This document shows positions 33,659 to 42,462 of a stretch of 64,000 nucleotides of DNA, piece after piece (positions within the stretch are counted from its first letter, which is position 1; the number at the start of each line of letters is the position of its first letter). The stretch covers positions 1,860,001 to 1,924,000 of the forward strand of contig NZ_JAJDFX010000002.1 of NCBI RefSeq assembly GCF_024704385.1. Direction: 5' to 3'. This DNA comes from Cellulomonas sp. P24. Its GTDB lineage: Bacteria; Actinomycetota; Actinomycetes; Actinomycetales; Cellulomonadaceae. Made by a program: the position numbers and the translations under genes. A model generated the notes under the pieces. The model was not told where the DNA came from, did not search any database, and saw only the letters and a list, made by a program, of their open reading frames with translations.

Positions 33659-34156
33659 ATGACCGACACGACGTGGGAGCAGCGGGTCGCGGACCTGTGG
33701 GCGGCGGCCGACCGATACCCCGAGGCCGAGCTCCGGGAGCTCATGGAGGGGCTCGTGGCCGAGCTTCCTGACGGCAGCCCGATCGCGGCGTACGAGCGGG
33801 GCTCGGTGTGGGACTCCACCGGGCACCCCGACCGTGCCGTGCCGTTGTACCGGGACGCCCTCGCGAACGGGTTGTCCGGCCGACGTCGTCGCGAGGCCGT
33901 GATCCAGCTCGCGAGCTCGCTGCGGAACCTCGGGCAGGCGGACGAGAGCGTCGCGCTGCTCACCGCCGAGGCCGCCGCCGGGTCGGACGGGCTCGACGAC
34001 GCGGTCGACGCGTTCCTCGCGCTCGCCCTCGTCGACACCGGGCGCGAACGCGAGGCCGTCGCCGTCGCGCTCACGGCCCTGTCACGACACCTGACACGGT
34101 TCCAGCGGTCGCTCGTCGCCTACACGCGAGAGCTCACCGACACGTCGGACGACTGA
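33659..34156 (+). CDS. Tetratricopeptide-repeat protein
   Basis: A 165-residue all-helical protein. Helical pairs such as AAYERGSVWDSTGHPDRAVPL, AVIQLASSLRNLGQADESVALL and AFLALALVDTGREREAVAVAL fit TPR repeats (TPR_5 type found in many Actinobacteria). Likely a protein-interaction scaffold; partner unknown. ATG 33659 gives MTDTTWEQRVADLW, a natural start. Convergent with the deazaflavin-type oxidoreductase gene. Confidence 0.8.
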   Translation: MTDTTWEQRVADLWAAADRYPEAELRELMEGLVAELPDGSPIAAYERGSVWDSTGHPDRAVPLYRDALANGLSGRRRREAVIQLASSLRNLGQADESVALLTAEAAAGSDGLDDAVDAFLALALVDTGREREAVAVALTALSRHLTRFQRSLVAYTRELTDTSDD

Positions 34157-34174
34157 CCCGGCGTCGGCTCGCCG

Positions 34175-34249
34175 GGTCTCGCTCACCGGCGTCCGCGCAC
34201 CAGGTCTCGCTCACCGGCGTCCGCTCGCCGTCGTCCGCTCGCCGGTGAG
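34175..34249. repeat. Direct repeat plus hairpin between convergent genes
   Basis: A 22-bp sequence beginning GGTCTCGCTCACCGGCGTCC occurs at 34175-34196 and 34203-34224. The second copy also supplies the left arm (CTCACCGGCG, 34210-34219) of an inverted repeat closed by CGCCGGTGAG (34240-34249), a possible terminator lying over the oxidoreductase stop codon. Confidence 0.65.
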
Positions 34250-34699
34250 TCGCACGCGGACCATCGGCAGCTCGGTCACCGGGGCGCCGACCGCCACCTC
34301 GATCGTCTCGCGCAGCTTCGCCCAGGCCTTCGGGTGCACCTCGATGTAGCGGCGGAGAGCAGCGGACGACTCCTCGGGGGTCATCGGCACCGCGGTCGCG
34401 GCCAGCTGCCGGCGGAACCCGATCGACACCCGCACCCGCGGCTCGGCGAGGACGTTGCGGTACCACTGCGCCCGCGCCCCGAAGCCGGAGACGATCACGT
34501 ACACGTCGGGCGACGGGTGGTCCACGACCTCGAGCACGACGTACCGGCGCCGGCCGGACGTCCGCCCGCGGTGCTCCAGCATGATCAGCCGCGAACCGAA
34601 GAGGAACCCGAGCCCGGCCCGGTAGAGCCCGATCGGCGCGCGGACGAGCCACCGCGTCGTCAGGCCCCGTGCACCGATCCGTGCGGCGATCCCTGCCAT
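34211..34699 (-). CDS. Deazaflavin (F420)-dependent nitroreductase-family protein
   Basis: A 162-residue split-beta-barrel protein of the Ddn family, which use coenzyme F420 to reduce quinones or nitro compounds. LIMLEHRGRTSGRRRYVVLEV, then VIVSGFGARAQWYRNVLAEPRVRV, is the family core. GGGAGG six bases before ATG 34699 sets the start, seven codons inside the longest frame. F420 use implies an actinobacterial host and fits the LLM-family gene at 54 kb. Confidence 0.88.
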   Translation of the reverse strand: MAGIAARIGARGLTTRWLVRAPIGLYRAGLGFLFGSRLIMLEHRGRTSGRRRYVVLEVVDHPSPDVYVIVSGFGARAQWYRNVLAEPRVRVSIGFRRQLAATAVPMTPEESSAALRRYIEVHPKAWAKLRETIEVAVGAPVTELPMVRVRLTGERTTASGRR

Positions 34700-34814
34700 C
34701 GTCGACCTCCCGTCGGTCATCGACCCACCGGACAGACAACCACACCCTGCCGACGCGGCCGATGGCCCTTCGCGGCGACGCGGCCGTCGGGTCGCCCCGG
34801 CGATGCGGTGACCG

Positions 34815-35411
34815 TCAGGACCGACGAGCGATCAGGTAGTCCCCCATGAAGCCGCCGCCCGTGTCGTTGGAGACGTCGAGGTGGACCGTGTACTGCACGT
34901 TCGCGAAGTCCCCGGTCCACCGCATCTCACCGGGTCTGGTCTCCGAGACGACGTCGTAGCCTGCGGTGAGGAGCGCCGCTCGCGCCCGGTCGTACCCCCC
35001 ACGATCGGCGAGCTCCACGTCGACCTGCCACCCTCCCGCGTCGAGTGCGACGACGCGGAGGAGCCGGTCGACGACGAGCGGGATGTCGGTCGGCACCGCA
35101 TCGAGATCGACGACGTGCCCCTCGGTCGCCGGTCCGGCGGTCGGCTCGGAGCTCGGTCCGGCGGTCGGCTCGACTGTCGGCTCAGCCGCCACGAACGCGG
35201 ATCCGACCGCCGCCATCGACGGGGGCGCGGCGTCCGACGACGTCGTGCCCGGTGTCGTCCCTGCGCCGCAACCCGCCGCACCGAGCGCAAGACCCGCGAG
35301 GGTCACCGCCCAGGCGGTACGTCGCAGCCGACCCGCCACCGGGATCCGCGCGCGGGCGAACGCCGCCCCCGCACGACCACGCACCGCGTCGTGCCCGCTC
35401 CAGCCGACCAT
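34815..35411 (-). CDS. Putative secreted lipoprotein
   Basis: A 198-residue protein with a basic N-terminus, hydrophobic stretch WAVTLAGLALGAAGCG and a Cys that could be lipidated, although Ala at -3 is not the usual lipobox residue. A Pro/Thr/Ser linker with a repeated PTAGPSSEPTAGP follows, then a domain of about 95 residues (VPTDIPLVVDRLLRVVALDAGGWQVDVELADRG) ending in MGDYLIARRS. Function unknown. The frame starts at 35411; a shorter form is possible. Confidence 0.7.
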   Translation of the reverse strand: MVGWSGHDAVRGRAGAAFARARIPVAGRLRRTAWAVTLAGLALGAAGCGAGTTPGTTSSDAAPPSMAAVGSAFVAAEPTVEPTAGPSSEPTAGPATEGHVVDLDAVPTDIPLVVDRLLRVVALDAGGWQVDVELADRGGYDRARAALLTAGYDVVSETRPGEMRWTGDFANVQYTVHLDVSNDTGGGFMGDYLIARRS

Positions 35412-35568
35412 CGTCGCGCTCCCGCGTCTGCGGCATGCGCCGCGCCTCTCGGTCCACGACCTCCTGCGCTTCTCGTGGGCCGTCGCTCGACGCTACTCGC
35501 GCGCGCGGTCGGCGCGGGCCCGTTCGCCGCACCGTTCCCGCAGGCGCGGCCGGGGCGGACGTACGACC

Positions 35569-36807
35569 TCAGCCGCCGGCCAGCGTCAGGTACACGAGGC
35601 CGAGGTTGAGCAGGGCGACCAGCGCGACGACCACCGTCATCGTCCAGCGCATCACCCGGCTGTTGACCGCGACACCCATCAGGCGGCGGTCGCTCGTCAG
35701 CCGCAGCAGCGGGAGGAGCGCGAACGGGATGCCGAAGCTCAGCACCACCTGGCTCACCACCAGCGCCCAGGTCGGGTCGATCCCCAGACCGAGCACGACG
35801 AGCGCCGGGATGATCGTGATGGCCCGCCGCAGCAGCAGCGGGATCTGCTTGTGCACCAGCCCCTGCATGATCGTCGCGCCCGCGTAGGCGCCGACCGACG
35901 TCGATGCGAGACCCGAGGCCAGGAGCCCGATCGCGAACACCAGCCCGATGGTCGGGCCGAGGGCGGAGACGACGGCGGCGTGAGCGCCCTCGATCGTGTC
36001 GGTGCCACTCATGCCCTGCAGGCTCGAGGCGGCCAGCAGCAGCATCGCGATGTTGACGAGGCCGGCGACTCCGAGCGCACCGATCACGTCCCAGCGCGTG
36101 GCCCGGAGCAGGTGGACGTGCCCGTCGGCACGGTCGCGGCCGCTGAAGCGGTCCCGGACGAGCGCCGAGTGCACGTAGATCGCGTGCGGCATGACGGTCG
36201 CGCCGAGCATGCTCGAGGCCAGCAGCACGCTGTCCGTCCCGGCGAAGCGCGGGACCAGACCGGAGACCACGCTCCCGGCGTCCGGCGGATCGACCACCAC
36301 ACCGGCGACGAACCCGACCGCGATGACCCCCAGCAGCGCCATGATGACCGACTCGAACGAGCGCTGCCCGTACCGGGTCTGGACCATCAGCATGAGCATC
36401 GACACCGCACCGACGATCACCCCGCCGACGAGCAACGGCAGGCGGAAGAGCAGGTACAGCGCGATCGCACCGCCGATCACCTCGGCGAGGTCGGTGGCCG
36501 CAGCGACGATCTCGGCCTGGACCCAGAACGCGATCCGGGACGGACGGTTGAGGCGCTGGCCGATCAGCTCCGGGAGCGTGCGGTCCGTGACGAGGCCCAG
36601 CTTGGCCGACTGGTACTGGACGAGGACCGCGATCGTGTTGGCGAGGACGAGGACCCAGACGAGCAGGTAGCCGTAGCGGGACCCGGCGGTGAGGTTCGCG
36701 GCGACGTTGCCGGGGTCCACGTACGCGATCGCTGCGACGAACGCCGGGCCGAGCAACGGGAGCAGGCGCCGGTACCGCACGGTGCGGAACACCGACTCAG
36801 CGACCAC
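35569..36807 (-). CDS. mntH: Nramp-family manganese/divalent metal transporter
   Basis: A 412-residue, 11-helix proton-coupled metal importer. Helix 1 carries the metal-binding AYVDPGNVAANL, and helix 6 ATVMPHAIYVHSALVRDRF with the MPH motif. GGAGG five bases before GTG 36807 sets the start and gives the usual family length; the longer frame would run back through the operator. A perfect dyad 21 bases upstream suggests repression by a DtxR/MntR-type regulator. A single gene, divergent from the GGDEF/EAL gene. Confidence 0.93.
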   Translation of the reverse strand: MVAESVFRTVRYRRLLPLLGPAFVAAIAYVDPGNVAANLTAGSRYGYLLVWVLVLANTIAVLVQYQSAKLGLVTDRTLPELIGQRLNRPSRIAFWVQAEIVAAATDLAEVIGGAIALYLLFRLPLLVGGVIVGAVSMLMLMVQTRYGQRSFESVIMALLGVIAVGFVAGVVVDPPDAGSVVSGLVPRFAGTDSVLLASSMLGATVMPHAIYVHSALVRDRFSGRDRADGHVHLLRATRWDVIGALGVAGLVNIAMLLLAASSLQGMSGTDTIEGAHAAVVSALGPTIGLVFAIGLLASGLASTSVGAYAGATIMQGLVHKQIPLLLRRAITIIPALVVLGLGIDPTWALVVSQVVLSFGIPFALLPLLRLTSDRRLMGVAVNSRVMRWTMTVVVALVALLNLGLVYLTLAGG

Positions 36808-36827
36808 CGTGGCCTCCACGTCAGCAG

Positions 36828-36845
36828 AGTTCGGGTATCCGAACT
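36828..36845 (-). promoter_or_regulatory. Candidate MntR-type operator
   Basis: AGTTCGG and CCGAACT are perfect 7-bp arms around GTAT, 21 bases before the Nramp start codon. Size and place suit a DtxR-family manganese regulator. The sequence differs from the TTAGG-type box at 2669, so two regulators are likely. Confidence 0.6.
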
Positions 36846-37049
36846 TTCGAGATGACCAGTACAGCACATCGCCGCGGACGACAGCTGACAGCTCGACGCG
36901 CACGTGACCGACACCCGGTACCGACGCCCCGTACCCGCGACACTGCCCGCCGTCGCACCCCGTCGTCACACCCCGCCATCACCCCCGACGACCTCCACCC
37001 GACCTCAACTCCGGCCCGGCGATGCCGATGTCATGGGTATGGAGTCGCC

Positions 37050-39443
37050 ATGACGCCGCCGCCGGCTCGCGCGGCCACGGCCTCGACGCGACCGGCAACG
37101 GCGCGGCAGGCAGCGGTGTCGCGCGCACGTGGCGTGAGCCACCGGGCGTACCTCGGCGCGGGCCTCGTCGCATCCGTGGCGATCCTGGCTCTCCCGCACG
37201 GGCTCCTGCGCGACGCCGTCTACGAGGCGATCGGCGCCTCGGCCGTCGTCGCGATCATCATCGGGGCCCGCCGGAACCGGCCGCACGCAGCCGTCGCCTG
37301 GTACCTGCTCGCCGCGGCAACGACCCTGTGGGTGATCGGCGACGCCATCTTCTCCTGGTACCAGGACGTCAGGCTGCTGGACCCGTTCCCGTCGCTCGCG
37401 GACGCGCTGTACCTGCCTGCGTACGTCGTCCTCGCCGCAGCGCTCCTCGTCATGTTCGCCCGATCGAGCACCCAAGGGTCCTCGACGGCCTTCATCGACA
37501 GCGCGCTCGTGACGGTGGCCGTCGCTCTCCTGTGGTGGGTCTTCGTCATCGCACCGATGTGGTCGGGCACCGAGGGCTCGACCTTCGCGCGGCTGGTCGC
37601 GGCTGCGTACCCGATCGGCGACATCCTCCTCTTCGCCGCGCTGGTCCGGGTCTCCTGGAGCCGCACCGAGCGCCCCGTCGCCGGCCTGACGCTCACGCTG
37701 GCGTTCGTCCTCCTCCTCGTCGCGGACACGTTGTACGACGTGTCGACCTTCACCCCCGCGATCGCCGCCCGCGTCGACAGCCTCGATGTGCTGTGGCTCG
37801 CGTCCTACGTGCTGTTGGGCGCGTCCGCACTGCACCCGTCGATGACGGTGCTCTCGGCCCCTGTGGACCGGGCGCCCGCGCCCGTGCGCGCCCGCGAGGT
37901 CGGTGCGCTCGCTTCCGTCTGCCTCGTCGGCCCCGGGCTCATCGCCTGGGAGCTCGCGACCGGGCGCCCGCTGCACCTGTGGCCGGCCATCGCCGTCGGG
38001 GTCACGATGATCGGCCTCCTGACCCTGCGCATCATGCACATGGTGCGCGACCTCCAGGAGCACGCACGCCGGCTCGACCGGCTCGCCGGCACGGACTTCG
38101 TCACCGGCCTGATGAACCGGCAGCGGTTCGCCACCCACCTCCGCGAGTTCCTCGCCGCCCCGCGTACCCGCGACGCCGGCCTGCTCCTCGTGGACCTCGA
38201 GCGCTTCACCGAGATCAACAACGTCCTCGGGCACCAGACCGGGGACGCGATCCTGCGCGGCGTCGGCGACCGGCTCGTCGAGATGGCCGGCGAGCAGGGT
38301 GTCGTGGCGCGGATGGGCGGCGACACCTTCGTGGTGCTGTGCCGCCGGATCTCCTCCGAGGTCGACGTCCTCCCCGTCGCCTCCAGCGTGCTCCGCTCGC
38401 TCAACTGCCCGTACGAGCTGCCCGGGGTGACCGTCGCGGTCGAGGCGCGGATCGGTGCGCTGCTCCTCACCGACCAGGTCGTCGACCCCAACGCCGCGCT
38501 GAGCTGGGTCGATGCGGCCGCGACCGCAGCCAAGTCCCGACCCGACCACATCGCCGAGTACGACGAGCGCTCCACCGCCGCCGCGGAGCACGCCTCCCTG
38601 CTCGCCGGGGAGCTGCCGCGCGCCCTTACGAACGACGAGCTCGTGCTCCACTACCAGCCGCAGGTGCGCATCGGGGACGGCCGCGTGCTCTCGGTCGAGG
38701 CGCTCGCACGCTGGCAGCACCCGCAGCACGGGCTCCTCGGCCCGGACTCGTTCATCGCCGCCGCCGAGCAGACCGGGCTCATCGGCCCGCTGACGCACCA
38801 CGTCCTCGACCTGGCCCTCGCGCAGTGCGCGCGCTGGAACCAGGACGGCCACCCGCTGACGGTCGCCGTCAATCTCTCCGTGCGCAACCTGCTGGACCCG
38901 CACCTCGTCGCGGACGTCGAGGCCGCCCTCGAGCGGCACGGGCTGCCGGCATCGTCCCTCGAGCTCGAGATCACCGAGAGCGTCGCCATGGTCGACCCGG
39001 GGCGGTCGAAGCGCACCCTCGAGGAGCTGGACCGGCTGGGCGTCACCCTGTCCGTCGACGACTTCGGCACCGGCCACAGCTCGCTCGGGTACCTGCACCA
39101 GCTCCCCGTCCGGCGGCTCAAGATCGACAGGTCGTTCGTCACCGACCTCCTCACCGACCCGGTGAGCGAGGCCATCGTGCGAGCGACCATCGAGCTCGCT
39201 GAGGCGCTCCACCTCGACGTCGTCGCCGAGGGGGTCGAGGACGACCGCACGTTCTTGCGCCTGCGGGACCTGCACTGCTACTCCGCCCAAGGGTTCGGCC
39301 TCGGCCGACCGGTGCCCGCGGATCAGGTGCCCGCGCTCGTCACGACGATCGAGCGTCGCCTCCCCACCCTGCTCGAGGCCACCCTGCCGACGCCCCGACG
39401 CGAACCCGGCCCGGCGGTTCCCGAGTCCGTCACCTCCGTCTGA
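37050..39443 (+). CDS. Membrane GGDEF/EAL phosphodiesterase with degenerate GGDEF
   Basis: A 797-residue protein. About nine helices fill the first 330 residues, a MASE-like sensor region. The GGDEF domain follows, but its motif is GGDTF at 423-427, lacking the catalytic Glu, so cyclase activity is unlikely. The EAL domain is intact: VEALARW near 550, VNLSVRNL, EITESV, DDFGTGHSSLGYL, KIDRSFV, AEGVED. It should degrade c-di-GMP, perhaps with the GGDEF part as a GTP sensor. GGAG five bases before ATG 37050 sets the start. Confidence 0.9.
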   Translation: MTPPPARAATASTRPATARQAAVSRARGVSHRAYLGAGLVASVAILALPHGLLRDAVYEAIGASAVVAIIIGARRNRPHAAVAWYLLAAATTLWVIGDAIFSWYQDVRLLDPFPSLADALYLPAYVVLAAALLVMFARSSTQGSSTAFIDSALVTVAVALLWWVFVIAPMWSGTEGSTFARLVAAAYPIGDILLFAALVRVSWSRTERPVAGLTLTLAFVLLLVADTLYDVSTFTPAIAARVDSLDVLWLASYVLLGASALHPSMTVLSAPVDRAPAPVRAREVGALASVCLVGPGLIAWELATGRPLHLWPAIAVGVTMIGLLTLRIMHMVRDLQEHARRLDRLAGTDFVTGLMNRQRFATHLREFLAAPRTRDAGLLLVDLERFTEINNVLGHQTGDAILRGVGDRLVEMAGEQGVVARMGGDTFVVLCRRISSEVDVLPVASSVLRSLNCPYELPGVTVAVEARIGALLLTDQVVDPNAALSWVDAAATAAKSRPDHIAEYDERSTAAAEHASLLAGELPRALTNDELVLHYQPQVRIGDGRVLSVEALARWQHPQHGLLGPDSFIAAAEQTGLIGPLTHHVLDLALAQCARWNQDGHPLTVAVNLSVRNLLDPHLVADVEAALERHGLPASSLELEITESVAMVDPGRSKRTLEELDRLGVTLSVDDFGTGHSSLGYLHQLPVRRLKIDRSFVTDLLTDPVSEAIVRATIELAEALHLDVVAEGVEDDRTFLRLRDLHCYSAQGFGLGRPVPADQVPALVTTIERRLPTLLEATLPTPRREPGPAVPESVTSV

Positions 39444-39476
39444 CCCTCTCCGGGACGTGCGGACCGGCCGGCCGGC

Positions 39477-41132
39477 TCACGCCCCGACGAGGTCCCGTCG
39501 CTCGAACGCGAGCACCCCGGCCACCGTCGCCGCGACCCCGATCGCGACCATGACCACCGCGGCCGTCAGCCCGAACGGGTCGACCGGGACGGCCTCGAGG
39601 TGACGGAACGGCGAGATCCCGATGACGGCCTCGGGCCACGACAGCATCGGCCCGACGACCTGCAGCACGTAGGTCGCGATCGCGGCCGACGCGGTGACGG
39701 CGACCGTGACCCGCGGCGCGACGCCGTAGACCAGCACCGCGAGACCGCCGAACACGACGACGGCCGGCACCGTGTTGAACATCGACGCGAACGCGTCGCC
39801 CACCGACAGGTCCGCGCCCGTGACCGAACCACCGAGCCACATCGCCGTCGCCGAGACCGCGGTGAGCAGCACGACGGACCCCAGCATGAGGACGACGTGC
39901 CCGCCGAGCCAGCGGCGTCGCAGCACCGGACGTGTCACCAGGTGCTCGAGCCGGGCCGCCGCCTCCTCGGTCCAGGCCGCACCGATCCGCCACGCGGCGA
40001 ACAGCGCGATCACCAGACCGGTGATCACGGACGCGAGCGCCACGAAGGTCCGAGGGACGTCCGACACCCGGACACCGAGCGTCGCGAGCAGGTCCCGGTA
40101 GCTCGGGTCCGCCGCGATGAAGTCGGCGACGCTCCGGACCAGCAGCCCGATCACCAGGCTCCAGATCGCGAGGCCGGCGACCCAGCCGACGAGCACCGCC
40201 AGGTTGGTGCGCCACGCGAACGCGAGCGGGCTGCCGAGGCCCCACAGCCGCGACCGACGGCTCTCCTGCCCGCCGACCAGGCCCGCCCCGGTGTCGCGCG
40301 CGTCCCGCAACCGGATGGCAGTCACCACCAGGACGACGACCACTCCGACCGGGACCGCGAGCACGGGCCACCGGTCGTCCCCGAACGGGCGAAGCTGGTC
40401 CATCCACCCGAGCGGCGTCAACCACCCGATCCAGCTGCGCGAGTCCGCGCTGTTCGCGACCATCCGCACGAGCACGGCCGCCCCGAGCACGGCGGCCGCG
40501 ACGCTCACCGCCCGCGAGCGCGCGACGAAGACCTGCGCGGCCACCGCGGCGACCGCCACGAAGAACGCGGCGACCCCGGCGACCTCCGCGCCGAACAGCA
40601 GCGCACCCGGCAGCGCGGCGCCCGCCAGGCTGAACGCGACACCGATCGTCGTCCCGACGAGGAGACACGCGGCGACCAGCACCGCGAGCTGGGCCAGCAG
40701 GGCACGCCCGGCCCGGATCGACCCGGTGAGCACGAGCTCGGTCCGGCCGGTCTCCTCGTCGCCGCGGAGCACGCGGACCGCGACGATCAGCGCCCACACC
40801 GACACGATCACCTGGAGGATCCACCCGGCGTCCCAGGTGACGAACCCGCCGACCGTGTCGACCGCGTGCGGGACCCCCTGCATGATGCGGACCGCCGGGT
40901 CGTCGCCGAACGCGGCGAGCCGGGCACGCGACGCGGCGTCGGGATACGCGGCCTCGTACGAGACGGCCTCGATCACGACGTAGACGCCCGTCGAGGCCGC
41001 GACCACCGCCGCCCCGCGCCGGGTCAGCCGCCAGGTCAGACCGGCGACCGCTCGACCGGTGCCGCGGCGACGGGCGCCACGGTGCCGTCGACGCGTGACC
41101 GGCCCCGCGGCCGGCCCCTCGGTGACCGTCAC
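39477..41132 (-). CDS. ABC-2 type exporter permease
   Basis: A 551-residue membrane protein with about 12 helices arranged as two similar halves, as in the tetronasin-type exporters of Actinobacteria. LRGDEETGRTELVLTGSI in the first half and AAWTEEAAARLEHLVTRPV in the second are the paired cytoplasmic loops that contact the ATPase. GGGGAGG before GTG 41132 sets the start. It follows its ATPase gene by 66 bases. Likely a drug or natural-product exporter. Confidence 0.87.
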   Translation of the reverse strand: MTVTEGPAAGPVTRRRHRGARRRGTGRAVAGLTWRLTRRGAAVVAASTGVYVVIEAVSYEAAYPDAASRARLAAFGDDPAVRIMQGVPHAVDTVGGFVTWDAGWILQVIVSVWALIVAVRVLRGDEETGRTELVLTGSIRAGRALLAQLAVLVAACLLVGTTIGVAFSLAGAALPGALLFGAEVAGVAAFFVAVAAVAAQVFVARSRAVSVAAAVLGAAVLVRMVANSADSRSWIGWLTPLGWMDQLRPFGDDRWPVLAVPVGVVVVLVVTAIRLRDARDTGAGLVGGQESRRSRLWGLGSPLAFAWRTNLAVLVGWVAGLAIWSLVIGLLVRSVADFIAADPSYRDLLATLGVRVSDVPRTFVALASVITGLVIALFAAWRIGAAWTEEAAARLEHLVTRPVLRRRWLGGHVVLMLGSVVLLTAVSATAMWLGGSVTGADLSVGDAFASMFNTVPAVVVFGGLAVLVYGVAPRVTVAVTASAAIATYVLQVVGPMLSWPEAVIGISPFRHLEAVPVDPFGLTAAVVMVAIGVAATVAGVLAFERRDLVGA

Positions 41133-41198
41133 CTCGTCCTCCCCTCGTACCGTCGTCGCACCTGTCCCGCACCGCACCGTCCGGGCGCCCGAGACCCG

Positions 41199-42071
41199 TC
41201 AGTAGTACGTCAGGAACACCTGCTCGAGCGTCGCCTCCTCGGTGCGCAGGCTCGTGACCGGGAGCGTCGCGAGGCGGGCGATCAGCGCGGACGGCGACCC
41301 GGTGAGCGAGACCCGGACGCCGCCGGGCAGCGGCTCGCTCGCGGTGACGCCGTCGACGTCGTCGAACGACGGCACCGGGCCGTCCATCAGCACCTCGACG
41401 ATCGTCGTGTGCAGACGACGCAGGTCGTCGAGCGCGGCGACCTCCACCAGCTGCCCGGTGCGGAGGATCGCGACCCGGTCGCACAGGTCCTGGACCTCGT
41501 CGAGGATGTGCGACGAGAGGAAGATCGTCTGGCCGCGTGCGGTCGCCTCACGCGCCAGGTCCTGGAACACCGCCTCCATGAGGGGGTCGAGGCCCGCGGT
41601 CGGCTCGTCGAGGAGCAGGACGTCGGGCCGGGTCATGAAGGCCGCGACCAGGGCGATCTTCTGCCGGTTGCCCTTCGAGTACGCGCGCGCCCGCACGGAC
41701 GGGTCGACCTGCAGCCGCTCGACGAGCTCGTCGCGGAAGGCCACGTCCACGCGCCCGGAGATCCGGCCCAGGAGCTCGAGGGTCTCGGCGCCGGTCAGCT
41801 GCGGCCACAGCGCGACGTCACCGGACACGTACCCGACGTGCCGGTGGGACCGCTCGACGTCCTCGACCGGGACGCCCATGATCGTCGCGCTGCCGCTCGT
41901 GGGCCGGATGAGGTGGAGCAGGAGGCGCACCGTCGTCGACTTCCCGGACCCGTTCGGTCCCAGGTACCCGAAGATCTCACCCTGGTGGACCTCGAGGTCG
42001 AGGTGGTCGAGGGCGACCACCGTCCCGAAGTGCTTGGTGAGACCGCGCGCCACGACCGCAGGGGTGTCCAC
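41199..42071 (-). CDS. ABC transporter ATPase
   Basis: A 290-residue nucleotide-binding subunit. Walker A is GPNGSGKST, Walker B VLLLDEPTAGLD and the H-loop SSH; the signature reads YSKGNRQK rather than LSGGQ, a common variant in drug exporters of this group. The C-terminal extension of about 70 residues also fits that group. GGGAGG six bases before GTG 42071 sets the start. It lies 121 bases after the ferredoxin gene, same strand. Confidence 0.9.
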   Translation of the reverse strand: MDTPAVVARGLTKHFGTVVALDHLDLEVHQGEIFGYLGPNGSGKSTTVRLLLHLIRPTSGSATIMGVPVEDVERSHRHVGYVSGDVALWPQLTGAETLELLGRISGRVDVAFRDELVERLQVDPSVRARAYSKGNRQKIALVAAFMTRPDVLLLDEPTAGLDPLMEAVFQDLAREATARGQTIFLSSHILDEVQDLCDRVAILRTGQLVEVAALDDLRRLHTTIVEVLMDGPVPSFDDVDGVTASEPLPGGVRVSLTGSPSALIARLATLPVTSLRTEEATLEQVFLTYY

Positions 42072-42192
42072 CGTGCGCCTCCCGTCGTCCACGTCGGTCG
42101 GCCGTCCGAGGTCCGGCTCTCCCGGAGGGCTGCCCGTGCTCCCAGGCTTACCACCGGCCGGCCCCGCCCGCGGCTCGGGACGCCCGACCGGA

Positions 42193-42462
42193 CTACGACG
42201 AGAACGGCGCGGTGCCCCCCGGTCTGCGCTCGGCGGCGGACGGGACCTCGGAGGTCTCGATCCAGAGCGCCTTGCGTGGGCAGGCCCGGACCGCACGCCG
42301 CGCGGCGGAGAGCTCACTCCGGGAGAGCTCGCGGGCCGTGATGATCGGGAAGCCCCAGCGGTCGAGCTCCAGGACCTCCGACGCCAGGTGGGCGCACACG
42401 CCGATGCCGTCGCAGGCCGCCGCGTCGATGCGCAGACGTGACGTCTCGCCGTGCTTCTTCAT
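42193..42462 (-). CDS. 3Fe-4S type ferredoxin
   Basis: An 89-residue small electron carrier. Three Cys are present: two in the N-terminal CDGIGVC and one in RACPRKAL, the set that binds a 3Fe-4S cluster in P450-type ferredoxins; the fourth Cys of 4Fe-4S forms is absent. ATG 42462 overlaps the NuoF-like stop by four bases. It is the last gene of the overlapping redox operon and may carry electrons between the NuoF-like protein and the membrane cytochrome. Confidence 0.88.
   Translation of the reverse strand: MKKHGETSRLRIDAAACDGIGVCAHLASEVLELDRWGFPIITARELSRSELSAARRAVRACPRKALWIETSEVPSAAERRPGGTAPFSS

Noticed and set aside
37005-39290. 761-codon minus-strand frame
   Set aside because: Shadow of the GGDEF/EAL gene, whose motifs are clear on the other strand.
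39600-42341. 913-codon open frame on the plus strand
   Set aside because: Antisense to the ABC exporter genes; composition RDR/HR/PG-rich with no recognisable motif.
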